Below, in pieces: positions 1 through 8,137 of a stretch of 18,760 bases of DNA (position 1 is the first letter of the stretch; every line of letters begins with the position of its first letter). This stretch comes from CAYSEW01 sp964430245. GTDB lineage: Bacteria > Bacteroidota > Bacteroidia > Flavobacteriales_D > Parvicellaceae. Below the pieces are notes generated by a model that saw nothing but the letters and a program-made list of their open reading frames with translations, was not told where the DNA came from and did not search any database. The stretch spans positions 1-18,760 of the forward strand of contig CAYSEW010000040.1 in assembly GCA_964430245.1 (NCBI GenBank), given 5' to 3'. Made by a program: the position numbers and the translations under genes.

Positions 1-702
1 AACGTTGCTTTAGTTGGAGGAGGAAGTAACCCAAAACCAGGAGAAATATCCTTAGCTCACAATGGAGTGTTATTTCTTGATGAATTGCCGGAATTTAAAA
101 GAAATGTGCTAGAAGTCCTTAGACAACCACTTGAAGATAGAGAGGTGACTGTGTCAAGAGCGATGAAAAGTGTTGTTTATCCCGCTAGTTTTATGTTAGT
201 AGCAGCAATGAACCCAACACCTAGTGGTGATTATTATGACCCACATAGTCAGCATGCAGACTCGGCTTATAATGTAAAAAGATACCTAGATAAATTAAGT
301 GGTCCATTAATGGATAGGATCGACTTGCAAATTGAAGTACTCCCAGTTACTTTTGATAAGCTGTCAAACACTAGACCATCTGAAAGAAGTAAGGAAATTA
401 AAAAAAGGGTCATCAATGCTAGAAATATACAGCAAAAAAGATTCTCTGGTATAAAAGGGGTGTTTTGTAATGCCCAGTTAACAGATCAGCTAATGGACAA
501 ATATTGTCAAATTGATGAAAAAGGAAATGAAATATTAAAAAGTGCAGTTAATAATTTAAAGCTATCTGCAAGGTCTTATACAAGAATAAAAAAAGTTTCC
601 AGAACTATAGCAGATATGGAGCAATCAAAAAAAATAAAAGCAGAGCATGTTGCAGAAGCAATTCAGTACAGAAGTCTAGACAGGATGAGTCAGTTTATTT
701 AA
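1..702 (+). CDS. comM: ComM/YifB-family Mg-chelatase-like AAA+ ATPase (3' part; 5' end outside window)
   Basis: The reading frame is open from base 1, so only the last 233 residues are present. In other bacteria ComM is a cytoplasmic hexameric helicase that promotes branch migration during natural transformation. Visible motifs are Walker B (VLFLDE, visible residues 23-28), the sensor-like AMNPTPSG stretch, and LSGPLMDRID, which is the usual ComM arginine-finger region. The C-terminal Mg-chelatase helical domain contains LSARSYTRIKKVSRTIADME. The CPCG...C.C cysteines found in many proteobacterial homologues are replaced here by TPSG and a cysteine-free loop, as I recall for Bacteroidota ComM. 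The stop codon TAA (700-702) overlaps the stop of the convergent ppiD-like gene. The family call is firm; a role in transformation in this organism is inferred from the family. Confidence 0.93.
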   Translation, partial: NVALVGGGSNPKPGEISLAHNGVLFLDELPEFKRNVLEVLRQPLEDREVTVSRAMKSVVYPASFMLVAAMNPTPSGDYYDPHSQHADSAYNVKRYLDKLSGPLMDRIDLQIEVLPVTFDKLSNTRPSERSKEIKKRVINARNIQQKRFSGIKGVFCNAQLTDQLMDKYCQIDEKGNEILKSAVNNLKLSARSYTRIKKVSRTIADMEQSKKIKAEHVAEAIQYRSLDRMSQFI

Positions 703-3392
703 CGATTATCCTGACTAGGAGTTATTTTTTGCTTAAGGCGATAATCTTTCACATCATACGCTTTATATAAAGCATTCTGATATTGTTGTTCTATAGATGA
801 TCTTAGATTGTCAGTGTTAGTGACGGCCTTAATGAGTAAAATATCTTCTTTTTCTTTAGTGTTTTCTGGTAATTTTGCAGGTGTTAATGTTATAAGCTCT
901 ACCATATACACTCCGCCTTTTCCTTCTATCAAAGAAGATGTTTCCCCTGGCTTAAGATTAAATATTGTTGCCATTAATTTAGGCTCATCGAAATTCCCTG
1001 AGTTAGTAATATTATAATTAGAATAAGGGATCTCATCTGATGTTTGGATAGCGACATTTAATAATTTTGACGCCTCTTCTAATGAATTAATATTAGATAG
1101 GCTTTTAGCAATAGAATTAGCCTTGTTTTTATTTTCCACACTGGAAACGACAAATGGCTTTATGTTATTGAAAGTCATGTTGTCTTCATGTATTACTTCT
1201 TTTAGTACAGCAACTACATATGTGTTTTTAAACTCAACATTTTGATTGTTATATTGTTCAGTTGAATTAATTAAAACTGGTTCCATAATTGAATTGACTT
1301 TATTGTTGTTGAATGCCCATTCCATTATTTCATTGTTTCTGTCAAGTTCTATTGGTCCATATGCCCCATAATCAATTATTTGCCCATTGTTATTATATCT
1401 TGGGAAGCTTAGTCTTAGTTTTTCAGCAGTCTTAATTTCTAATCCTTCGCTCTCAGCAGCAGCAACAAAAGAGTTGTCTTCTGCTAAGAATTGAAATTTT
1501 TCTGCATTAGAACCATAATATGCTTTTCGAGTATTTTCAGAAGGCTCTATCTTCTTATTAATAATGGCTAATTTTTTATAGTCACCCATTCTTCTGCCTA
1601 AGATCTCGATAATATGATATCCACGTGGTGATTTAACTACTTGTATTGTGCCTTTTCCATTATTAAAACAATAATCTCTTAGCGCATTATTTTTTTCTAG
1701 AACTTCAATGATATGATATCCATATTTAGTTCTTACTATGCCAATAGAACCAGCTGGTCGATTGAAACTAAAATCTTCAAATTCTGGAACCATTTGACCT
1801 TTTGGGAAAGATAAATATTTGCCTCCATTGGGAATAGACCCAGGGTCTTCAGAATACATTTTCACCATTTCACTAAATCTGGAAGTGTCATTTTGAACAA
1901 TACTTCTAATACTGTCTGCTAAATTGAATTTAATGCTGTCTTCATAAAAAACAGGTTGCCGTGTAGTAGTGTCGGTTTTACTGGAATTAATAAGAATATG
2001 TCTAACGTTGGCTGATTGATTGTCATTATATTCAAAAAGATCGCCAATTGGGAACCAGTTTTTTACTCCTCCAGATGTTGATGTGTTTCTATCCTTAGAA
2101 TATTTTTTAACTAACATATTAAATTTACTAGTATCTCTTCTAACAGCATTATAAATACTGTCTGCTAATTTCTTCTTTTCTGCATCTTCGACAGGGCTTG
2201 GAATAAAGATTTGGCGCATTTTAGATTCATCTTGTTTTCCTGCTTCATATACTTTTACAAGTAAAGCGAAATTTTGATTTTCAGGTGAAATAAAAGGACC
2301 TATTACATCGCCTTGATCTGCCGCTTTAATTTGTTGGTCAACCTCCATTGAAAACCTTCCTGGTTTAAAAGATTCTTTAGCATACTCACCACCTCTTGCT
2401 CTATCAGTAATAATAGATTGATTGTTATACGGATGACGATAGATAGCTTCATAGTCATAAGAATACTTATTCACAAACATAGAATCTTCAGTTTCTTTGC
2501 TAAAATCAGTTTTTATTGAATTTAAGGAAGAGAGCGTGTTTTCTTTGTCTTGTTCAGAAGCAGGTATTTTTAAAAGCACATAATCAAATGACCTAACTTC
2601 TTGCTCTTGGTTCCATTTCTTTTCTTTTTTTCCTTGAGAGTTGTAATACTTTTTAAGATCAGAAGAAGTATAGTTGCCTAATGAGTCCTGAATGTCATCA
2701 TAACTTTTAAAAAGATATTTAATAGTTGCCTTAGTGTTTTCTTCTGAATAAGAACGTTTAGCTTCTTGAAAAGTGCTAACAGCCCCTAGTTTCATCATTT
2801 GAAGATATTTGAATTTTTTTCTGGAATCTTTTAGTCCTTTTTCATAACTAACTAATTGGCTTTTGGCATTGGGGTTATTTAAGCTGGATTTAATACTATT
2901 TAATGTTTGAGTGTATTTTTCAAGATCAAATTGTCCATTTTCATTAAGAGATTGATAATAGATTTGTGAATGCACAGGTTTGTTTGGGTTTAAAATTCCA
3001 TTATTCAATTCTTCTTTAGAAACATCTATTCCTAATAGACTAAATTCAAGAGCATAAATACTATCCATAATAACATTACTCCATACTTCTTGCGCAATCT
3101 GATCTTCAGTGCTGAAATGTAGAGATGCTATTTCAGGGTTATCTTGAGTACCAATGTTACTGCTATTTCTCATTTGGTAGTCAAAATAGTTATTATACTT
3201 CCATCCCTCTGGATTATTTCTGGGCTCATAAGAGAACATGTCTTCGCCTTTAAATTTCCCAATCCCTACTTGTTCAAACCCCATGAATTGTTGCCAGATC
3301 TTGTCAACAGGTATGATAAATAATAATAAACCAAGACCCACAAATGTTACAATAAGTCCAGATCTGTTTCTAATTTTTCCAATTAATGCCAT
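699..3392 (-). CDS. ppiD: PpiD/SurA-type periplasmic peptidyl-prolyl cis-trans isomerase with nested parvulin domains
   Basis: This is an inner-membrane-anchored chaperone and prolyl isomerase that would act on proteins leaving the Sec translocon. I chose the ATG at 3392 (897 aa) over an in-frame ATG at 3425 because MALIGKIRNRSG followed by a single membrane helix (about residues 12-29) is the usual family N-terminus. AGGGAAA just upstream is a possible ribosome site. A SurA_N-like helical region covers about residues 30-250. The parvulin part is unusual. One half-domain (about 392-454) begins RQIFI. It is followed by a complete parvulin (about 462-569) with RHILI, GQMVPEFEDF and GYHIIEV. Then comes a second C-terminal half (about 570-601) with KGTIQVVKSPRGYHIIEI. 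The outer copy lacks the first histidine (Q in its place) and the Met, so the inner copy is probably the active one. The C-terminal third is poorly defined. At about 900 aa it is longer than the roughly 600-700 aa I expect. Confidence 0.9.
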   Translation of the reverse strand: MALIGKIRNRSGLIVTFVGLGLLLFIIPVDKIWQQFMGFEQVGIGKFKGEDMFSYEPRNNPEGWKYNNYFDYQMRNSSNIGTQDNPEIASLHFSTEDQIAQEVWSNVIMDSIYALEFSLLGIDVSKEELNNGILNPNKPVHSQIYYQSLNENGQFDLEKYTQTLNSIKSSLNNPNAKSQLVSYEKGLKDSRKKFKYLQMMKLGAVSTFQEAKRSYSEENTKATIKYLFKSYDDIQDSLGNYTSSDLKKYYNSQGKKEKKWNQEQEVRSFDYVLLKIPASEQDKENTLSSLNSIKTDFSKETEDSMFVNKYSYDYEAIYRHPYNNQSIITDRARGGEYAKESFKPGRFSMEVDQQIKAADQGDVIGPFISPENQNFALLVKVYEAGKQDESKMRQIFIPSPVEDAEKKKLADSIYNAVRRDTSKFNMLVKKYSKDRNTSTSGGVKNWFPIGDLFEYNDNQSANVRHILINSSKTDTTTRQPVFYEDSIKFNLADSIRSIVQNDTSRFSEMVKMYSEDPGSIPNGGKYLSFPKGQMVPEFEDFSFNRPAGSIGIVRTKYGYHIIEVLEKNNALRDYCFNNGKGTIQVVKSPRGYHIIEILGRRMGDYKKLAIINKKIEPSENTRKAYYGSNAEKFQFLAEDNSFVAAAESEGLEIKTAEKLRLSFPRYNNNGQIIDYGAYGPIELDRNNEIMEWAFNNNKVNSIMEPVLINSTEQYNNQNVEFKNTYVVAVLKEVIHEDNMTFNNIKPFVVSSVENKNKANSIAKSLSNINSLEEASKLLNVAIQTSDEIPYSNYNITNSGNFDEPKLMATIFNLKPGETSSLIEGKGGVYMVELITLTPAKLPENTKEKEDILLIKAVTNTDNLRSSIEQQYQNALYKAYDVKDYRLKQKITPSQDNR

Positions 3393-3492
3393 TTTCCCTA
3401 AAATATTAAGGTTGCGAATATACAATTGAATATTGAGATTTGAAAATTAGTTTTATTGGATATTTATTAATTAAGTTTATTGAATAATCATG

Positions 3493-3500
3493 TACTTTTG
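3493..3500 (+). promoter_or_regulatory. Candidate -7 box for the hemJ-like gene
   Basis: TACTTTTG matches the Bacteroidota -7 consensus TAnnTTTG and ends 21 bases before the ATG at 3522. No convincing TTG/TTTG -33 element lies at the usual distance, so this rests on one box only. The divergent region 3393-3521 must also hold the ppiD promoter, which I could not identify. Confidence 0.3.
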
Positions 3501-3521
3501 AATTGCATAATAAAACTATAA

Positions 3522-4076
3522 ATGGAACTGTTTAATATATCAAAAGCCTTACACCTAATTTTCATGGTAAGCTGGTTTGCAGGTTTGTTCTATATGGTGC
3601 GTCTTTTCATCTATTTTGTAGAGGCAGACAGTAGAGATAAAAACGAATCAAATGTGCTTAAAGATCAGTATTTGATTATGCAGAAAAGACTATGGTATAT
3701 CATCTCCTGGCCTGCAATGATTTTGACGATTATTTTTGGATCAATTATGCTTGTTGTAAACCCGGATCTCTTGAAATTAGGGTATATGCATCTTAAATTA
3801 AGCTTTGTTTTTTTCTTAATTATTTACCACATCCTTTGTCATTTCATCTTTTTACAGCAAAAGAAAAAAATAATAAAGTTTTCTTCTAATCAGCTTAGGA
3901 TTTGGAATGAAGTAGCTACTTTATTATTAGTAGCTATTGTCTTTGTTATTGTTATGAAAAACTCCTTGGATTTAATTTATGGTGTTGTTGGATTCTTTTC
4001 TTTTGCATTATTGTTAATGTTGGGTATTAGGATTTACAAAAGGATAAGGGCTGAAAAAGAGAATTTTGATAGGTAA
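3522..4076 (+). CDS. hemJ: HemJ/CopD-family membrane protein (probable protoporphyrinogen IX oxidase)
   Basis: This 184-residue integral membrane protein has about five hydrophobic helices (roughly residues 8-30, 55-79, 86-108, 128-146, 150-168). The N-terminal helix carries the family pattern KALHLIFMVSWFAGL with His11. A later helix has LGYMHLKLSF with His90 and Lys92. An N-terminal histidine and a helix-III lysine are the conserved heme-associated positions of HemJ. HemJ oxidises protoporphyrinogen IX to protoporphyrin IX, the penultimate step of heme synthesis, in bacteria lacking HemG or HemY. Family membership (UPF0093/CopD-like) is clear. The enzymatic role is inferred, and no other heme gene is adjacent. 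It starts at the first ATG after the divergent intergenic region and is followed by a 105-base gap before purH. Confidence 0.82.
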   Translation: MELFNISKALHLIFMVSWFAGLFYMVRLFIYFVEADSRDKNESNVLKDQYLIMQKRLWYIISWPAMILTIIFGSIMLVVNPDLLKLGYMHLKLSFVFFLIIYHILCHFIFLQQKKKIIKFSSNQLRIWNEVATLLLVAIVFVIVMKNSLDLIYGVVGFFSFALLLMLGIRIYKRIRAEKENFDR

Positions 4077-4181
4077 TTTTAAACATTTTAGAACTATTTA
4101 TCAACAAACTTCAATTATCATTAAAACCTTCGAAATATAGTTAGTAAAATTGCTAATTAAACTCATGGTATAAATTTTGAA

Positions 4182-5708
4182 ATGACTCAAAATAGAAAAA
4201 TTAAAAGTGCATTGATTTCCGTTTTCTCAAAAGATGGATTGGATGAGATTGCAATCAAGCTGAATGAATTAGGTGTTGAGATATATTCAACAGGAGGTAC
4301 ACAATCCTTCATTGAGGGGCTTGGGATTAATGTTCGGGCAGTAGAATCTCTTACAAGTTACCCATCTATATTAGGAGGAAGAGTGAAGACCTTACATCCA
4401 AAAGTTTTTGGAGGAATATTAAGTAGAAGGGAATTAGATGGAGACGTAGCTCAATTAGAGGAATTTGATATTCCGGAAATTGATTTAGTGATCGTAGACC
4501 TATATCCTTTTGAAGATACAGTAAAATCAGGAGCAAGTCATCAGGAAATCATTGAAAAAATAGACATTGGAGGAATTTCCTTAATTAGGGCAGCTGCTAA
4601 AAATTATAAAGATGTATTGATCTTGTCATCAAAAAATGATTATGATCCATTAATGAAGTTATTAGAAGAAAAAAATGGTGAGACATCTATTGAGGATCGT
4701 CAAATCTTTGCAATAAATGCTTTTGATGTTTCATCTCATTACGACACAAATATTCATGGTTATTTTACTGATAATGACAATAGCTTAAAAGTTTCTCTCC
4801 AAGATTCAAAAACATTAAGATATGGTGAAAACCCACATCAAAAAGGAGTGTTCTATGGAGACATGAGTCAGATGTTTGATCAATTACATGGCAAGGAATT
4901 ATCCTATAATAATTTATTGGATGTTGATGCTGCCGTAAATCTAATGAATGAGTTTATTTTCGATGATCCTACTTTTGCTATTCTTAAACATAATAATGCT
5001 TGTGGATTAGCAACAAGAAAATCTTTAAAGGAAGCTTATGAAGCAGCATTAGCTGGAGATCCAGTTTCTGCATTTGGCGGAATATTAATTGCAAATAAGA
5101 CAATTGATCTTGGTACAGCAGAGTTAATCAATGAACTGTTTTGCGAAGTAGTTATTGCAGATGAATTTGAAGAAAAAGCACTGGGAGTTTTAAAAAGCAA
5201 GAAAAACAGAATACTACTCAAAAGAAAAGAAGTAGCTCTTGATAATAAGATTTTAAGAACTTGTTTAAACGGTGTAATTGTTCAGGATAGAGATTTAATA
5301 ACAGATAAAGAAGCTGATTTTAAATTGTCAACTATAAAAGAACCCTCACTTTCAGAAAATAAAGACCTTGTTTTTGCTAATAAACTGGTTAAGCATACTA
5401 AATCTAATACAATTGTTCTTGCCAAGGATGGGCAATTACTGGCTAGTGGTACAGGTCAAACTTCAAGGGTGGATGCTTTAAATCAAGCGATACATAAAGC
5501 GAAATCTTTTAATTTTGATCTTAATGGAGCAGTTATGGCATCTGATGCTTTCTTTCCATTTCCTGATTGTGTAGAAATAGCTTCAAAAGAAGGAATATCT
5601 GCAGTTGTACAGCCAGGAGGATCAATAAAAGATCAACTTTCAATTGATTTTTGTGATAAGCATCAATTAGCTATGGTATTTACAGGAATTAGGCATTTTA
5701 AACATTAA
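4182..5708 (+). CDS. purH: Bifunctional AICAR formyltransferase / IMP cyclohydrolase PurH
   Basis: PurH catalyses the last two steps of de novo purine synthesis: AICAR plus 10-formyl-THF to FAICAR, then cyclisation to IMP. The 508-residue protein is of normal length. The N-terminal MGS-like cyclohydrolase domain (about 1-190) shows STGGT (36-40) and GGRVKTLHPKVFGGIL (65-80). The formyltransferase domain (about 200-508) shows RYGENPHQ (213-220), ILKHNNACG with the catalytic Lys269-His270 pair, MASDAFFPFPD (452-462), VVQPGGSIKD (475-484) and the typical C-terminus MVFTGIRHFKH. The frame is intact. The gene lies 32 bases upstream of mreB on the same strand with no terminator visible between them, so it may be co-transcribed with the cell-shape cluster. 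I could not assign a promoter in the 105 bases upstream. Confidence 0.98.
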   Translation: MTQNRKIKSALISVFSKDGLDEIAIKLNELGVEIYSTGGTQSFIEGLGINVRAVESLTSYPSILGGRVKTLHPKVFGGILSRRELDGDVAQLEEFDIPEIDLVIVDLYPFEDTVKSGASHQEIIEKIDIGGISLIRAAAKNYKDVLILSSKNDYDPLMKLLEEKNGETSIEDRQIFAINAFDVSSHYDTNIHGYFTDNDNSLKVSLQDSKTLRYGENPHQKGVFYGDMSQMFDQLHGKELSYNNLLDVDAAVNLMNEFIFDDPTFAILKHNNACGLATRKSLKEAYEAALAGDPVSAFGGILIANKTIDLGTAELINELFCEVVIADEFEEKALGVLKSKKNRILLKRKEVALDNKILRTCLNGVIVQDRDLITDKEADFKLSTIKEPSLSENKDLVFANKLVKHTKSNTIVLAKDGQLLASGTGQTSRVDALNQAIHKAKSFNFDLNGAVMASDAFFPFPDCVEIASKEGISAVVQPGGSIKDQLSIDFCDKHQLAMVFTGIRHFKH

Positions 5709-5740
5709 ATGAATTTAAAAAGAAAAAAGTATTAAGTAAT

Positions 5741-6766
5741 ATGGGACTATTCAATGTTTTTACTCAAGAAATCGCAATTGATCTTGGTACAGCTAATACA
5801 CTTATTATTTACAATGATAAGGTAGTTGTAGATGAGCCATCGATTGTAGCTCAGGACAGAACAACAGGTAAAATTATTGCTATTGGAAGAACTGCCCAGC
5901 AAATGCATGGTAAAACTCATGAGAATATTAAAACAATTAGGCCTTTAAAAGATGGGGTCATTGCAGATTTTCAGGCAGCTGAACACATGATAAGAGGAAT
6001 GATTAAAATGATGAAAGCTGGTAGTAGAATCATTCAGCCTTCAATGAGGATGGTAATTTGTATTCCTTCTGGTATCACTGAAGTTGAAAAAAGAGCTGTG
6101 CAAGATTCAGCAGAGCATGCAGGAGGTAAAGAGGTTTACCTCATACATGAGCCAATGGCAGCAGCTATAGGAATTGGGGTTGATGTTGAAGAACCTATGG
6201 GCAATATGGTAATTGATATTGGAGGTGGAACATCAGAAATTGCAGTTATAGCCTTAGGAGGAATTGTATGTGATAAATCTATTCGTGTTGCTGGCGATGA
6301 CTTTACTTCTGATATTGAGGAATACATGAGAAGACAGCATAATATTCTTATTGGAGAAAGAACAGCTGAACAAATTAAGATAGAAGTAGGTGCTGCACTT
6401 CCTGAAATAGAAAATCCGCCAGATGATTATGCTGTTAGAGGAAGAGATTTAATGACAGGTATACCCAAAGAAATTTATGTGACTTATGAAGAAATTTCTC
6501 ACTCTTTAGATAAATCTATTTCAAAAATTGAAGAAGCTATCTTAAGTGCATTAGAAATGACTCCGCCTGAATTATCTGCTGATATTTATAAAACGGGTAT
6601 TTATTTAGCAGGTGGTGGTTCAATGTTAAGGGGGTTAGACAAGAGAATTTCTCAAAAAACAAAATTACCTGTACATATTGCGGAAGATCCATTAAGGGCT
6701 GTAGCAAGAGGCACAGGAATAGCACTTAAAAATATTGACAAATTTCAATTTTTAATTAAAGCTTAA
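5741..6766 (+). CDS. mreB: Rod-shape-determining actin-like protein MreB
   Basis: MreB is a bacterial actin that polymerises on the inner face of the membrane and guides the lateral-wall elongation complex. The 341-residue protein is of standard length and has the full actin-fold signature: phosphate-1 loop DLGTANT (14-20), connect-1 region IHEPMAAAIG (135-144), phosphate-2 loop DIGGGTSEIAVI (159-170) and adenosine motif AGGGSMLRGL (290-299). The short N-terminal stretch MGLFNVFTQ before the first strand is typical of Bacteroidota MreB. The start is ATG with no recognisable Shine-Dalgarno sequence. It is the first gene of mreB-mreC-mreD-PBP2-rodA, with a 30-base gap to mreC. Confidence 0.98.
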   Translation: MGLFNVFTQEIAIDLGTANTLIIYNDKVVVDEPSIVAQDRTTGKIIAIGRTAQQMHGKTHENIKTIRPLKDGVIADFQAAEHMIRGMIKMMKAGSRIIQPSMRMVICIPSGITEVEKRAVQDSAEHAGGKEVYLIHEPMAAAIGIGVDVEEPMGNMVIDIGGGTSEIAVIALGGIVCDKSIRVAGDDFTSDIEEYMRRQHNILIGERTAEQIKIEVGAALPEIENPPDDYAVRGRDLMTGIPKEIYVTYEEISHSLDKSISKIEEAILSALEMTPPELSADIYKTGIYLAGGGSMLRGLDKRISQKTKLPVHIAEDPLRAVARGTGIALKNIDKFQFLIKA

Positions 6767-6796
6767 CTTTTAAGTTAATTTTATTCAGAAAGTTGT

Positions 6797-7627
6797 ATGC
6801 GAAATATTATCCGTTTAATTCAAAAGTATAGTAATCTATTATTATTTCTTTTGTTGCAGGTAATAGCTCTCTTTTTATTATTTAGTTGGAGAAACTCTTA
6901 TCATCATACTATTTATTTGAGCGCAAGTAATAATGTCGTTGGTTTTTTGTATAAAACCAATAACGATATATTGGAATATTTTAAATTAGAGGAGATCAAT
7001 GATGAACTCAAAGCTGAGAATTCAAAACTAAAGCAATCATTATATAATTACGTTGATAGCACGCAAATACATTTAGCGTTTCAGGGTCTTCTTGACGAAC
7101 AACAATTTATTGTGAGACCTGCAAATGTAATTAGTAGTCAATTTAAGCAAAGAGAAAATTACCTAGTTATAGATAAAGGTAAAAAAGATAGTGTAGTGTC
7201 AAATATGGGAATAGTTGGGACTAAGGGGGTGATAGGAATTGTTTTAAATTCAAGTACTAATTACGCTTCAATATTGCCCATTATTAATTCTAACTTTCAA
7301 CTTGCAATAAGGCATAGGAGGTCAAAAAGTTTTGGAATGCTTTTATGGGATGAAAAAAATAATTGGAAGACAGCTGTGGTTGAAGATGTACCTGAATATG
7401 TAAAAGTACATAATGGTGATATTTTTGAATCTAGTGGTGCTGCAGGTATTTTTCCAGCAGGTATTCTAATTGGCAAAGTAATAAAAACAGAAAAGATTCC
7501 TGCTTCCCAGTTTCAAAGGGTTTATCTAAATCTATATGAAGATTTTAGTTCTTTAAGTACTGCCTATGTTGTTGATAATAAATACCAGCATGAAATATTG
7601 ATTATTAAAGATAAAAGTAATGATTGA
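6797..7627 (+). CDS. mreC: Rod-shape-determining protein MreC
   Basis: MreC is a bitopic scaffold linking the MreB filament to the periplasmic wall synthases PBP2 and RodA. The 276-residue protein has a short cytoplasmic N-terminus and one membrane helix (about 12-30). A charged helical, coiled-coil-like stretch follows (about 55-85, EEINDELKAENSKLKQ). The beta-rich periplasmic domain (about 100-265) contains VIDKGKKDSVVSNMGIVGTK and GAAGIFPAGILIGKV, both characteristic of the family. It lies 30 bases downstream of mreB and overlaps the mreD start by 8 bases, which suggests translational coupling. Confidence 0.95.
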   Translation: MRNIIRLIQKYSNLLLFLLLQVIALFLLFSWRNSYHHTIYLSASNNVVGFLYKTNNDILEYFKLEEINDELKAENSKLKQSLYNYVDSTQIHLAFQGLLDEQQFIVRPANVISSQFKQRENYLVIDKGKKDSVVSNMGIVGTKGVIGIVLNSSTNYASILPIINSNFQLAIRHRRSKSFGMLLWDEKNNWKTAVVEDVPEYVKVHNGDIFESSGAAGIFPAGILIGKVIKTEKIPASQFQRVYLNLYEDFSSLSTAYVVDNKYQHEILIIKDKSND

Positions 7628-8135
7628 AGGTGTAAAAAAGGTAGTATTGTTTTTAATATTATTATTGATTCAGATTCTATTAATTGATCAAATAGACCTT
7701 GGGTCTTTCAATTATTATTTTTCTCCGATTATCTATGGATTGGTGATTATTATTATTTATCCCGGTTTTGATTTTAGATACCTATTAATTGCAGCATTTA
7801 TAATGGGCTTGTCAGTAGATATATTTAGAAATACACTAGGGTTAAATATTTCATCTTTAGTAGCAGTTGCTTATTTTAGAAAATATATTTTATCAATTAT
7901 ATCACCAAGGGATGGTTTTGAGCTGAATAAAGACCTCAATATTATAAGTATTGGTTTAAGTAGGTTTTTAATTTATGCTAGTATTATGTTGATGATTCAT
8001 CATTTTTGGTTTTATTTATTAGAGGATTTTCATTTTAATCAATTACATATAGTATTTATAAGATCCTTATTTAATACTTGTATTGCTTTGGCTTTTATTG
8101 TGCTTTTTCAGTATTTAACATTGAGAAAGAAGTAA
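7620..8135 (+). CDS. mreD: Rod-shape-determining protein MreD
   Basis: MreD is a small polytopic inner-membrane component of the elongation complex. The 171-residue product is almost entirely hydrophobic, with about five predicted membrane segments. It contains FIMGLSVDIFRNTLGLN, the MreD-type G-x-x-x-D/DxF pattern in the middle helix. Sequence conservation in this family is low, so the call rests on that pattern, length, topology and position between mreC and PBP2. The ATG at 7620 lies inside the end of mreC (8-base overlap). Only 2 bases separate its stop from the PBP2 start. Confidence 0.92.
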   Translation: MIEGVKKVVLFLILLLIQILLIDQIDLGSFNYYFSPIIYGLVIIIIYPGFDFRYLLIAAFIMGLSVDIFRNTLGLNISSLVAVAYFRKYILSIISPRDGFELNKDLNIISIGLSRFLIYASIMLMIHHFWFYLLEDFHFNQLHIVFIRSLFNTCIALAFIVLFQYLTLRKK

Positions 8136-8137
8136 TT

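Noticed and set aside
808..1017. Open frame on the + strand opposite the ppiD-like gene
   Set aside because: It lies fully inside the well-supported reverse-strand gene. Similar antisense frames at 3238-3429, 5036-5221, 6136-6327, 6537-6725, 11179-11361, 12969-13196, 15255-15497 and 18515-18757 were rejected for the same reason.
3393..3425. Eleven-residue N-terminal extension of the ppiD-like gene (ATG at 3425)
   Set aside because: The family N-terminus begins at the ATG at 3392, directly before the conserved KIRNRSG and membrane helix. The extension has no family similarity.
4077..4181. Possible riboswitch or short gene before purH
   Set aside because: The 105 bases are AT-rich with no G+C-rich stems, no purine-riboswitch-like core and no sensible short frame. 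I see nothing supportable.
8078..8137. Upstream in-frame ATG for PBP2 inside mreD
   Set aside because: It adds 20 residues unlike any PBP2. The ATG at 8138, two bases after the mreD stop, gives the normal short cytoplasmic tail and membrane anchor.
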